A stretch of DNA of 64,000 bases from assembly GCF_040706615.1 (NCBI RefSeq), contig NZ_JAPDRF010000007.1, forward strand, positions 1-64,000, given 5' to 3'. Made by a program: the position numbers and the translations under genes. Below the pieces are notes generated by a model. The model was not told the DNA's origin, searched no databases, and saw only the letters and a program-made list of their open reading frames with translations. This document shows positions 8,954-17,386 of this stretch, one piece after another; the stretch's first letter is position 1, and each line of letters starts with the position of its first letter. Origin of the DNA: Lentisalinibacter sediminis (lineage in GTDB: Bacteria; Pseudomonadota; Gammaproteobacteria; Steroidobacterales; Woeseiaceae).

Positions 8954-11430
8954 GCGATAATTTGACGGCAAGTGTGACAGGCGATTTCGATGCGCGGCTG
9001 CAGGCGTGGTTCGACCAACGCGGCTGGCGCCTGTTCGACTTCCAGCGGCAGGCCCGCGACGCCTACCTCGCCGGCGAGTCCGGGCTGATCCACTCGCCGA
9101 CCGGCAGCGGCAAGTCGCTGGCGGCCTGGCTCGGCCCGCTGGCGGAGGCTGCGGCGGCGGGCCGCGCGGACGGCGGACCGCGGGTGCTCTGGATCACGCC
9201 GCTGCGGGCGCTGGCGGTCGATACGCGGGAGAACCTGGCAGACGCGGCGGCCGCACTCGGCAGCGACTGGCGGGTGGAGGTGCGCAGCGGCGACACGCCC
9301 CAGTCCGTGCGGGCAAGGCAGCGCAGGCGGCCACCCGAGGCCCTCGTCACGACACCCGAGAGCCTGTCGGTGCTATTGAGCTATGCGGACGGCGCCAGCT
9401 GGTTCCGGCGACTCGCTTGCGTGGTGGTGGACGAGTGGCACGAGCTGCTCGGCACGAAGCGCGGCGTGCAGCTGGAGCTCTGCCTCGCGCGGCTGCGGAG
9501 CATCGCGCCGGGGCTGAGGACCTGGGGCCTGTCCGCCACGCTGGCGAACCTGGCCGAGGCTCGCGAGGTGCTGCTCGGGCCGGGGGCGGAGGGCCGCCTG
9601 GTGCGCGGGCAGGCACCGAAGGCCGTACGCATCCGCTCCGTCCTGCCCGATACGCTCGAGCGCTTCCCCTGGGCCGGCCACCTGGGCATCCGCCTGCTGC
9701 CGGCGGTGGTCGAGGCCATCGAGTCGAAGGGCTCGACGTTGCTGTTCACCAACACCCGCTCCCAGGCGGAGCTCTGGTTCCAGGGCCTGGTGGACGCGCG
9801 CCCCGACTGGGTAGGCCGCATCGCGCTCCATCACGGCTCCATCGACCGCAAGCTCAGGCAGCGCATCGAGGACGGCCTAAGGGCGGGCGAGCTGCGCTGC
9901 GTGGTGTGCACCTCGTCGCTCGACCTGGGCGTGGACTTCAGCCCGGTGGATCAGGTGATGCAGGTGGGCAGTCCCAAGGGCGTCGCCCGGCTGCTGCAGC
10001 GGGCCGGTCGCAGCGGTCATCGGCCGGGTGCGGTATCGGAGGTGCTGTGCGTGCCCACCCACGCTTTCGAACTGGTGGAGATCGCGGCCGCGCGCCGGGC
10101 GGCGGAGCAGGGGCGCATTGAGGCACGCCGGCCGCTGGTCCGCTCGCTGGACGTGCTGGCGCAGCACCTGGTCACCGTCGCGCTCGGCGGCGGCTTCGAG
10201 GCGGAGGCCATGCGCGCGGAGGTGGGCCGTAGCCACGCCTTCGCCGGCATCTCGGATACCGAATGGGGCTGGGTGATGGACTTCGTCACCCGCGGCGGCC
10301 AGGCGCTGCAGGGTTACCCGCAGTACCGGCGTGTGGAGGCCGTGGACGGGCGCTACCGGGTGACCGACCGGGGCATCGGCCAGCGCCACCGCATGGGTAT
10401 CGGCACCATCGCCAGCGACACCGCGATGAATATCCGCTGGCTGACCGGGGGCTCGCTGGGCACCATCGAGGAGTCCTTCGTGTCCCGGTTGCAACGGGGC
10501 GACCGCTTCCTGTTCGCCGGCCGCCTGGTCGAGCTCGCCCAGGTGCGCGACATGACCGCCTATGTGCGGCGCGCGAAGAAGGGCAAGCGCACGGTACCCC
10601 GCTGGCAGGGCGGGCGCATGCCGCTGTCCACCGAGCTGGCCGACAGCGTGCTGGAAGTGCTGGAGACGTCCGGTTCGGGCGCGGACAAACCGGCGGAGGT
10701 GGCCGCGGTGGCCGGCCTGCTGGATCTGCAGCGGCGCTGGTCCCGGCTGCCGGTGCCCGCCGAGCTGCTGGTGGAGGTCACGCGCAGCCGGGAAGGCGTC
10801 AGCCTGTTCTGTTATCCGTTCGCCGGTCGGCTGGTGCACGAGGGGCTTGCGACCCTGCTGGCGTGGCGGCTGTCCCGGCAGAAGCCCGCCACATTCACGC
10901 TCTCGGCCAACGACTACGGCCTGGAGCTGCTCTGCCGCGAGGAGCCGGCCATCGACGAGGAGCGACTCGCCGGGTTGTTATCGCCTGGCGACCTGGAGGC
11001 CGACCTGCTCGACTGCATGAACACCAGCGAGATCGCGAAGCGCCGGTTCCGGGACATCGCCCGCATCGCCGGCCTGGTCTTCCAGGGCTATCCCGGCCGC
11101 GGCAAATCGACTCGCCAGATCCAGGCCTCCAGTGGACTGATCTTCGACGTGCTGGAGCGCTACGACAGCGACAACCTGCTGCTGGATCAGGCCCGCCGCG
11201 AGGTGCTGGAGAACCAGCTGGAGACCCGCCGCATGCGCGAGACGCTGGCGGCCATCGGCGACAAGCGCATCGTAATCGAGCGGCCGGAACGGCTGACGCC
11301 GCTCGCCTTCCCGTTGTGGGCGGAGCGCCTGCAGAGCCAGATCCTCTCCAGCGAGACCTGGCGCGACCGGGTCGAGCGCATGGCCGCCAGCCTCGAGCGG
11401 GCTGCCGAGCGGCGGCGGAAGAGCGCATGA
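8950..11430 (+). CDS. Ligase-associated DEXH-box helicase (Lhr-like)
   Basis: An 826-residue superfamily 2 DNA helicase. Walker A is SPTGSGKS (49-56) and the Walker B box is DEWH (161-164). Motif VI-like QRAGRSGHRPG lies near residue 350, followed by the winged-helix and Lhr-core region. Translation starts at a GTG whose GTGA overlaps the ligase stop, which implies coupling. In this family the helicase is always partnered with the ligase, exonuclease and phosphoesterase seen here. It is shorter than Lhr (about 1500 aa), matching the ligase-associated subgroup. Confidence 0.95.
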   Translation: MSDNLTASVTGDFDARLQAWFDQRGWRLFDFQRQARDAYLAGESGLIHSPTGSGKSLAAWLGPLAEAAAAGRADGGPRVLWITPLRALAVDTRENLADAAAALGSDWRVEVRSGDTPQSVRARQRRRPPEALVTTPESLSVLLSYADGASWFRRLACVVVDEWHELLGTKRGVQLELCLARLRSIAPGLRTWGLSATLANLAEAREVLLGPGAEGRLVRGQAPKAVRIRSVLPDTLERFPWAGHLGIRLLPAVVEAIESKGSTLLFTNTRSQAELWFQGLVDARPDWVGRIALHHGSIDRKLRQRIEDGLRAGELRCVVCTSSLDLGVDFSPVDQVMQVGSPKGVARLLQRAGRSGHRPGAVSEVLCVPTHAFELVEIAAARRAAEQGRIEARRPLVRSLDVLAQHLVTVALGGGFEAEAMRAEVGRSHAFAGISDTEWGWVMDFVTRGGQALQGYPQYRRVEAVDGRYRVTDRGIGQRHRMGIGTIASDTAMNIRWLTGGSLGTIEESFVSRLQRGDRFLFAGRLVELAQVRDMTAYVRRAKKGKRTVPRWQGGRMPLSTELADSVLEVLETSGSGADKPAEVAAVAGLLDLQRRWSRLPVPAELLVEVTRSREGVSLFCYPFAGRLVHEGLATLLAWRLSRQKPATFTLSANDYGLELLCREEPAIDEERLAGLLSPGDLEADLLDCMNTSEIAKRRFRDIARIAGLVFQGYPGRGKSTRQIQASSGLIFDVLERYDSDNLLLDQARREVLENQLETRRMRETLAAIGDKRIVIERPERLTPLAFPLWAERLQSQILSSETWRDRVERMAASLERAAERRRKSA

Positions 11431-12098
11431 GCGCGGCGGCATCCGATGCGTGCGCCTGCGCCCTGCCGGTCGACTGCGCCGGCGAGCGATTGCTGCTGCA
11501 CCATGACCGGGCCGTGTACTGGCCGCGGCGCCGCATGCTGCTGGTGGCCGACGTGCATCTGGGCAAGGAATGGACCTTCGGCCGGGCGGGTCTGGCCGTG
11601 CCCGGCGGCGTGACCGAATCGGACCTGCAGCGCCTGACCCGGCTGGTGGCCCGGTTCGGCGCGGACGAGCTCGTCGTGCTGGGAGACTTCACCCACGCGC
11701 CGCCGGGCGAAGCGGATCGGTGGCTGGATGCGATCACTGTCTGGCTCGACGAAGTGGATGCGACCGTCAGCATCGTGGCCGGCAACCATGATCGGCCCGC
11801 GACACAACAGAGACTCGATCCGCGGATTCGCTGGTTCACCGGGCCCCGGCCGGAACCGCCCTTCGTGCTGCAGCACGAGCCGGAGCCCGACGGCCGAGGT
11901 TACGGCCTCGGCGGACACCTGCATCCGGCGGTGCGCCTGCGCAACGGCGCCGATCGGCTGCGCCTGCCCGTGTTCTGGTTCCGGGACGATCACGCCGTGC
12001 TGCCGGCCTTCGGCACCTTCACCGGCGGACAGAACATCCGCCCGGCGCCGGGCGACCGGGTGTTCGCGGTGGGCCCCGATGCCGTGGTGGCGCTGTGA
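11427..12098 (+). CDS. pdeM: Ligase-associated DNA damage response endonuclease/phosphoesterase PdeM
   Basis: A 223-residue calcineurin-like metallophosphoesterase. Metal ligands follow the family order: D42 and H44 in ADVHLGK, D87 in LGDFTH, N120 and H121 in GNHD, H150, and H164/H166 in GHLHP. The start ATG overlaps the helicase TGA (ATGA). The reading frame stays open far upstream through the helicase, but that part is a shadow. It is the fourth member of the ligase-associated repair set; the true substrate is not evident from sequence. Confidence 0.93.
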   Translation: MSAAASDACACALPVDCAGERLLLHHDRAVYWPRRRMLLVADVHLGKEWTFGRAGLAVPGGVTESDLQRLTRLVARFGADELVVLGDFTHAPPGEADRWLDAITVWLDEVDATVSIVAGNHDRPATQQRLDPRIRWFTGPRPEPPFVLQHEPEPDGRGYGLGGHLHPAVRLRNGADRLRLPVFWFRDDHAVLPAFGTFTGGQNIRPAPGDRVFAVGPDAVVAL

Positions 12099-12868
12099 CC
12101 GCCGGCGACGACACCATGGTCCGGACCGCGATGGTGCGGACCATTGTCGGCATCGACTGTGCCACCGACCCCCGCAAGACCGGCGTGGTGGGCATCACGA
12201 GGGAAGGCGGGCGCCACCGGGTGATTCATGCGGCCCTGGGCGAGGGCCCCGGTTCCGTCGCTCGCCTCGCCGCAGCGGCTGCAGGCGACGGGCCGGCGCT
12301 GTTCTGCCTGGACGCGCCCCTGGGCTGGCCGGCCGCGCTCGGCGAGACGCTCGCGCCCCATCGGGCCGGTGGGGCGCTGAGCCAGACCGAGCCGAATCGT
12401 CTCTTTCGCCGCGCCACCGACGAGTTCGTGCGACAGCGGCTCGGCAAGCAGCCGCTGGAGGTGGGCGCCGACCGCATCGCCCGCACGGCGGTCGCCGCCC
12501 TGGGTGTGCTGGGCGCGCTGCGCGAACTGCGGGCGGAGTCCCTGCCGCTTGCCTGGTCGCCGGCGCTCGCCGCCAGCGCAGCCATCGAGGTCTATCCCGC
12601 CGCCGTGCTGCTCAGCCGCGGCCTGCCCGCACGTCGATACAAGCCAGCGGCCGCGCGCGAGCTGCGGACGGCCATACTCGACGGCCTCGGCGCGGAACTC
12701 GACCCTGGCGAGCATCGCGGGCTGCTGCTGGACGCAGCGGACGTGCTCGACGCCGCGCTGGCGGCGCTGGCCGGCGCCGACTTCCTCGCCGGCCGCTGCG
12801 CGCCGCCGTGCGACCGGACGCTGGCCGAGCGGGAAGGCTGGATCTGGATACGGGACACCGCGGCATGA
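12095..12868 (+). CDS. DUF429 family protein (RNase H-like fold predicted)
   Basis: A 257-residue protein with the DUF429 pattern: an early GIDCATDP strand-turn, LDAPLGWP in the middle and VYPAAVL later, carrying Asp and Glu residues as expected of RNase H-like metal sites. Biochemistry is not established for the family. It starts at a GTG overlapping the pdeM stop (GTGA); an ATG at 12116 is the alternative. Its coupling into the ligase-associated operon suggests, but does not prove, a nucleic-acid role. Confidence 0.8.
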   Translation: MTAGDDTMVRTAMVRTIVGIDCATDPRKTGVVGITREGGRHRVIHAALGEGPGSVARLAAAAAGDGPALFCLDAPLGWPAALGETLAPHRAGGALSQTEPNRLFRRATDEFVRQRLGKQPLEVGADRIARTAVAALGVLGALRELRAESLPLAWSPALAASAAIEVYPAAVLLSRGLPARRYKPAAARELRTAILDGLGAELDPGEHRGLLLDAADVLDAALAALAGADFLAGRCAPPCDRTLAEREGWIWIRDTAA

Positions 12869-13614
12869 GCTTCCGCGATCATTTCTCCGGCGTGTCCGGC
12901 GACTACTCCCGCTACCGGCCCCGCTATCCGGAGGCGCTGTTCGACTGGCTGGCGACCGCGGCCCCCGGCCGCGACCTGGCCTGGGATTGCGCCACCGGCA
13001 GCGGGCAGGCGGCCGCCGGCCTGGCACCGCGTTTCCGAAGGGTGGAGGCGACGGACGCAAGCGAGGAGCAGATCCGCCGGGCGCCGGCGCTGGCGGGCGT
13101 GCGTTTCCGGGTGGCGACGGCGGAGGACTCCGGGCTGCCGGAGGCCTGCGCGGACCTGGTGGCGGTGGCCCAGGCGCTGCACTGGTTCGACACGGACCGA
13201 TTCTTCGCCGAGGCGGACCGGGTGCTCGCGGATGGCGGATTGCTGGCCGCCTGGTGCTACGAGCTCTGCACCGTCGATGCCGCCATCGATGCGCTGATGA
13301 TGGAGTTCTACCGCGGGCCGCTCGGCCCCTGGTGGCCGCCCGAGCGGCGGCATATCCACGCGGGCTATGGCACCATCGGGATGCCGTGGCCGGAGCTCGA
13401 GACGCCGGCATTCCACATGGAGGCAGACTGGGAGGCCGCGCAGATGATCGGTTATCTGTCCACCTGGTCCGCGCTCACGCGGTGCCGGAAGGCGACCGGC
13501 ACCGATCCGCTGGCCGATATCGCCGGCCGGCTGGAAGCGCTCTGGGGTCCGGGCCCGCGCCGGGTGCGCTGGCCACTTGCGCTGCGGGCCTGCCGGCGTC
13601 CGCCGCGCGGCTGA
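12865..13614 (+). CDS. Class I SAM-dependent methyltransferase
   Basis: A 249-residue protein with the N-terminal signature YRPRYPEALF and a glycine-rich SAM loop DCATGSGQA, followed by acidic EATDAS and the post-motif ALHWFD. This is the small-molecule (Methyltransf_11, trans-aconitate-like) group. ATGA overlap with the DUF429 stop implies co-translation. The substrate is unknown. It is the last member of the overlapping chain that starts with the ligase. Confidence 0.85.
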   Translation: MSFRDHFSGVSGDYSRYRPRYPEALFDWLATAAPGRDLAWDCATGSGQAAAGLAPRFRRVEATDASEEQIRRAPALAGVRFRVATAEDSGLPEACADLVAVAQALHWFDTDRFFAEADRVLADGGLLAAWCYELCTVDAAIDALMMEFYRGPLGPWWPPERRHIHAGYGTIGMPWPELETPAFHMEADWEAAQMIGYLSTWSALTRCRKATGTDPLADIAGRLEALWGPGPRRVRWPLALRACRRPPRG

Positions 13615-13662
13615 AGCGTCTCCCGGCGGCGCGATGCCATACACGGACACAGCCATGCCGTC

Positions 13663-14040
13663 ATGAACCGATCCTCTTCCTTCCCGCTGCTTTTCGACCG
13701 CCGCCTGTCGTCGGACATCCAGCGCATCGCAGCGGTCCTCGACGACGCCCCTCCGGAGGGGCTTTCCGTACTGCGCATCGCCCGTGCGGCCGCCGTCGAC
13801 ATGGGCCGCACCCAGCGCATCCTGCAGGGCTGGCGGGAGTACTTCACACCGGTGCCCCGTCAGGGCGGGCAGCGCTGGCGTCTCAATCCGGCCGGACCCG
13901 GCGGCGCTGACGCGGAGTCCATCCGGCGGGACGTGCGCCGCCGGCGGTCCCTCTGGCGGACGGCGCTGAACCTGAGCGCACTCGCGCTGATGGTGCTAGC
14001 GTTCCTGGCCACGCTGTACTACCTCGGGCTGGCGGTCTGA
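13663..14040 (+). CDS. Hypothetical protein with winged-helix-like N terminus and one C-terminal TM segment
   Basis: A 125-residue unrecognised protein. Residues about 30-60 (containing GLSVLRIARAAAVDMGRTQR) look like a helix-turn-helix-type packing segment, and residues about 100-122 form one strongly hydrophobic membrane helix near the C terminus, suggesting a tail-anchored inner-membrane protein. Codon bias supports coding. It lies 48 nt after the methyltransferase and could be on the same transcript. No function is claimed. Confidence 0.6.
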   Translation: MNRSSSFPLLFDRRLSSDIQRIAAVLDDAPPEGLSVLRIARAAAVDMGRTQRILQGWREYFTPVPRQGGQRWRLNPAGPGGADAESIRRDVRRRRSLWRTALNLSALALMVLAFLATLYYLGLAV

Positions 14041-14062
14041 GGCGGCCGCTGCCGCCATCCGC

Positions 14063-14068
14063 TAGAAT
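14063..14068 (+). promoter_or_regulatory. TAGAAT -10-like element 7 nt before the L,D-transpeptidase ATG
   Basis: The hexamer TAGAAT is followed by 7 nt and the start codon, with no Shine-Dalgarno sequence between. Initiation would place the RNA 5' end at or next to the ATG. No good -35 was seen. Confidence 0.4.
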
Positions 14069-14075
14069 CCCCGCG

Positions 14076-15257
14076 ATGACCACCCGCCGCCCCACAGTTC
14101 GCCGTATGACGGGCACGCTCGTTACCGCCGCCATGGGCCTGGTGCTGGCCGGCTGCGCCGCGACCGGTGGCCAGGAGAGCGCGGAGGGTGACGTGCGCTG
14201 GATCGACACGCTGGAGGAGCGCGAGCCGATCGCCGCAGAGCGCTTCGAGCTGGCGTCGCCACAGCAGAGCGTAGTCGGCGAGGTGCAGATCGTTCAGGCC
14301 CGGGAGTCCGACACCTTCTCGGACATCGCGCGTGCCTACGGCCTGGGCTACGACGAACTCGTGCAGGCCAATCCGGGTGTGGACCCCTGGCTGCCGGGCG
14401 AAGGCGCGATCGTCGTGCTGCCCACCCAGTTCGTGCTGCCGGACGCGCCCCGCGAGGGCATCGTGCTGAACATCGCCGCCAAGCGCCTGTTCTACTTTCC
14501 ACCGGCGGACGAAGACGGGGCGCAGACGGTGATCACTCACCCGATCGGCATCGGCCGCGAAGGCTGGGAGACGCCGACCGGCGCGGCCGAGGTGATCGAC
14601 AAGGCCCGGGATCCGGTGTGGTATCCGCCCTGGTCGGTGCGCCAGGAACACGCCGAGGCGGGGAATCCGCTGCCGGCGGTAGTGGAGCCGGGCCCGGACA
14701 ACCCGCTGGGCAACCGGGTACTGCAGCTCGACATGCCGGGCTACCTGATCCACGGCACCAACCAGCCGTACGGCGTGGGCATGCGGGTGAGTCACGGCTG
14801 CGTGCGGCTCTACCCCGAGAACATCGAGACCCTGTACGAACAGGTGGACCGGGGCACGCCCGTCACCATCGTCAACCAGCCCGTGCTCTACGGCCGCCGG
14901 GCGGGGGAGTTCTATCTGGAGGCGCATCCGATGCTGGCGGAGGACGAGCGTGATGCGGACGCGCTCCTCGACGAACTGATGGAGCGGGCCCGGCAGGAAT
15001 CGGGTGCGTTCGCCGAGGAACACGAGCGCGCGAACGCGCGGCGTGCGGCCGCCGATGCGAGGGGCGTCCCCATCCGCGTGCTGAGCCGGGACGACAACGA
15101 GCTGGCGCGCCGCGTGCGCCTGGTGGCGAATGTCGTCGAGCCGGATCCGGACGCACCCACGCTGGCCGAAGTGGCCGAGCTCATCGACGAGATGATGATC
15201 GAATCGGACCCCGACGCTGACGCGGGCGAGACACAACAGGAGGCCGGGGTCGAGTGA
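14076..15257 (+). CDS. L,D-transpeptidase with LysM domain, lipoprotein
   Basis: Cross-links peptidoglycan or attaches proteins to it. A signal peptide ends in LAGC (C27, lipidated). A LysM-type module (about 72-118, with DTFSDIARAYG) leads to a YkuD catalytic domain with H226 in IHGTN and the nucleophile C242 in SHGCVRL. The C-terminal 100 residues are charged and helical, beyond the usual ErfK/YbiS length. An ATG at 14106 is an alternative start. The next small gene overlaps its stop (GTGA). Confidence 0.92.
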   Translation: MTTRRPTVRRMTGTLVTAAMGLVLAGCAATGGQESAEGDVRWIDTLEEREPIAAERFELASPQQSVVGEVQIVQARESDTFSDIARAYGLGYDELVQANPGVDPWLPGEGAIVVLPTQFVLPDAPREGIVLNIAAKRLFYFPPADEDGAQTVITHPIGIGREGWETPTGAAEVIDKARDPVWYPPWSVRQEHAEAGNPLPAVVEPGPDNPLGNRVLQLDMPGYLIHGTNQPYGVGMRVSHGCVRLYPENIETLYEQVDRGTPVTIVNQPVLYGRRAGEFYLEAHPMLAEDERDADALLDELMERARQESGAFAEEHERANARRAAADARGVPIRVLSRDDNELARRVRLVANVVEPDPDAPTLAEVAELIDEMMIESDPDADAGETQQEAGVE

Positions 15258-15430
15258 GCGACATCAGTGAATGGCTGAAGGTGATGCTGGAGGAGATCGA
15301 CCGCAAGGAAGAGGAATCCCGCGAATCCGCCGCGGACCAGGGGCCGGCGAGGGACGACAAGGAGAAGGGCGTGCCGGTGCGGCCGGGCGAGGGCGGCAAC
15401 GACGCAGGAGACAAGAAGGATGACGGATGA
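15254..15430 (+). CDS. Small highly charged protein (58 aa), translationally coupled
   Basis: A GTG at 15254 overlaps the L,D-transpeptidase TGA and opens a 58-codon frame that ends 11 nt inside sapC. The N terminus SDISEWLKVMLEEID looks like an amphipathic helix; the rest is rich in Glu, Asp, Lys and Gly and probably disordered. The overlap at both ends and the absence of any other use for the 162-nt gap support a real gene. The family is not recognised; a role with the wall enzyme or SapC is inference. Confidence 0.6.
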   Translation: MSDISEWLKVMLEEIDRKEEESRESAADQGPARDDKEKGVPVRPGEGGNDAGDKKDDG

Positions 15431-16187
15431 ACCGCAACGGGGCGCCGAACCGGTGCTGACCGGCAGTGCCTTCCTGTACGAGCAGCCGGAGCTGCTGACT
15501 CCGGAGCAACACGGCTCGCTGGGGCTGACGCCGCCGGAGCGCCCCTATGACTTCGTGCGCAACGTGCGCGCCATTCCGGTGACGCTGGCGGAGTTCGCCA
15601 TCGCCCAGCGCCACTATCCGATCGTCTTCGCGTCCGTGGACGACCCGGTGCCGCTGGTCGTTACCGCGGTCCTGGACGACACGAACCTGTTCGTCGACGA
15701 GCAGGGCCAATGGGACCCGATGTGCTATGTGCCATCGTACCTGCGTTGTTATCCTTTCGGCCTCGCCATGGACGACCAGGGCCGCGGCGCGCTGCTCATC
15801 GACCGAAAGTCGGCCGCCGTCACCGCGGAACCCCGCTACCCGTTCTTCGAGGGCGGCGAGGTCTCCGAGCAGACGAAGCAGATGGTGCAGTTCTGCTCCC
15901 AGTACGATGCCGAGCGCGCGCGTACCCGAGAACTCTGCGAGCGGCTCCGCGACCTGGAGCTGCTGACGCCCCAGCAGGCGACCTACACGCCGACGGGCGC
16001 GAGCGAGCAGCAGACGCAGACCCTGGCGAGCTACGTCTGCGTCGATGCGAAGAAACTCACCGACCTGGACAAGGACACGATCTACGCATGGCACCGCTCC
16101 GGCGAGCTGTCCTGCCTCTACTCCCACCTCCACTCGCTGGATAACTGGCGCACCCTGATGGCGCGCCGCCAGCAAAAAGGACTGTAG
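15420..16187 (+). CDS. sapC: SapC family protein
   Basis: A 255-residue protein matching the SapC family named from a Campylobacter S-layer locus, whose molecular function is uncertain. Recognisable segments include FVRNVRAIPVTLAEF near the start, YPIVF, YVPSYLRCYPFGLA and a C-terminal region with LSCLYSHLHSLDNWRTL. It has no signal peptide. The start overlaps the 58-aa gene, and the TAG stop is inside the 16184-16209 palindrome. Grouping with an L,D-transpeptidase hints at an envelope function. Confidence 0.85.
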   Translation: MTDEPQRGAEPVLTGSAFLYEQPELLTPEQHGSLGLTPPERPYDFVRNVRAIPVTLAEFAIAQRHYPIVFASVDDPVPLVVTAVLDDTNLFVDEQGQWDPMCYVPSYLRCYPFGLAMDDQGRGALLIDRKSAAVTAEPRYPFFEGGEVSEQTKQMVQFCSQYDAERARTRELCERLRDLELLTPQQATYTPTGASEQQTQTLASYVCVDAKKLTDLDKDTIYAWHRSGELSCLYSHLHSLDNWRTLMARRQQKGL

Positions 16188-16209
16188 GAGGGCCTTCAGG
16201 CCCTCCTAC
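16184..16209. repeat. 26-bp perfect palindrome carrying two convergent stop codons
   Basis: Arms GTAGGAGGGCC and GGCCCTCCTAC surround TTCA. The TAG of sapC (16185-16187) and the TAG of the convergent PLP enzyme (minus strand, 16208-16206) lie at equivalent positions in the two arms. A partial second copy is at 23291-23310. The shape suits a REP-like element or a bidirectional terminator, though no T-run follows. Confidence 0.85.
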
Positions 16210-17282
16210 CTGTTGAGTTCGAAATAGCGCGCCAGCGGCTCCGGCAGGCCCGGGCGGATCGGGTGCTCGGCGGGGGCGTCCGTCGGTGCCGAGCTGTAGG
16301 TGTTCCAGAACAGCACCGGGCGGCCGGCGAGACGGCCCGCGTCCGTGTCGGCTAGCAGGGCCGACAGCGCCTTGCCCGAATAGGTGGTCTCCAGTGTGAG
16401 GCCGAGTTCCGCGGCTGCCCAGTCGACCGCCCGGCGGGCCGCCGCAGTGGGTACGGCGTAGCCTTCGCCGAGGAACTCGTCGCGCACCTCCAGGTTCAGC
16501 GCATCCTCCCGCAGCGGCGGAAACGCAGGGTCGAGTCGATGCAGCAACGCGGCCGTCTTCGCGCCGAGACGCCGCGTGCGCGCCTCGTCGGCAATCTTCT
16601 CGACGACCACGCGGACGGCGACGACGCGGCTGGACAGGCCGGCGGCCGCGAGTCCGGCCGCGAGCCCGGCCACCGTGCCCATGGTGCCGAGGGGCAGATA
16701 GACGAATTCCGGTTCCGGCGCCTGCCCGGCGCGGACCTGGGCGGCGAGCTCGAAAGCCGCGTTCACGTAGCCCACCGTGCCGTGCCAGGTGGACCCGCCG
16801 ATGGGGATGATCCAGGGCCGGTGTGCCGCATCCGGGCCGCGGAACAGGTCCCGGTACAGCGCGAGGCGCTGCGCCCGGCTGCCGCCCCAGGGCACCAGCT
16901 CGGTGCCCAGTGCGAGATGCCGGTTCAGCGTGCGCCGCACGGCCGGGCCGCCCGGCTGCGGCCCCAGGAGGCAGATGCAGCCGAGACCGAGGCTCGTGGC
17001 ATGCACGGCCGTGGCCAGCGCGTGGTTCGAGCCCGCCGCGCCGAAGGTGGCGACCGAGCGATGACCCCGGGCGATCGCCTGGCCGAGGGCATACTCGAGT
17101 TTGCGCAGCTTGTTGCCGCCATAGTCGGGATGGGTGAGATCGTCCCGCTTGATCCAGAGCGGCAGACGGTCGGTCCGGCGACATTCCAGCGGCGTCGGGA
17201 AGACTCCGAGGAACTCCCGCGGCAGACGGTTGAGCCCGCCATGGGATTGTTCGAGATGGCTGTAGCCGCGCGGCGTCTGCAT
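16206..17282 (-). CDS. PLP-dependent D-cysteine desulfhydrase / ACC deaminase family enzyme
   Basis: A 358-residue fold-type II PLP enzyme. The cofactor lysine is K58 in YGGNKLRKLEY, and the phosphate-stacking motif is AAGSNHALA (about 82-90). This family deaminates 1-aminocyclopropane-1-carboxylate or releases sulfide from D-cysteine; sequence alone does not separate the two here. Length is slightly above the usual 330-340. It converges with sapC on the palindrome and diverges from the tail-sheath gene with a 104-nt spacer. Confidence 0.85.
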   Translation of the reverse strand: MQTPRGYSHLEQSHGGLNRLPREFLGVFPTPLECRRTDRLPLWIKRDDLTHPDYGGNKLRKLEYALGQAIARGHRSVATFGAAGSNHALATAVHATSLGLGCICLLGPQPGGPAVRRTLNRHLALGTELVPWGGSRAQRLALYRDLFRGPDAAHRPWIIPIGGSTWHGTVGYVNAAFELAAQVRAGQAPEPEFVYLPLGTMGTVAGLAAGLAAAGLSSRVVAVRVVVEKIADEARTRRLGAKTAALLHRLDPAFPPLREDALNLEVRDEFLGEGYAVPTAAARRAVDWAAAELGLTLETTYSGKALSALLADTDAGRLAGRPVLFWNTYSSAPTDAPAEHPIRPGLPEPLARYFELNR

Positions 17283-17386
17283 GGGCGGGACCGGTCGATG
17301 CCAGCCGGCATGGTAACTCCCCTCGCCAGGCCGTAGAATCAGGCCCTGGACGCTGAGGCACCAGGGGCCACAGGGGCGATCGGCAT

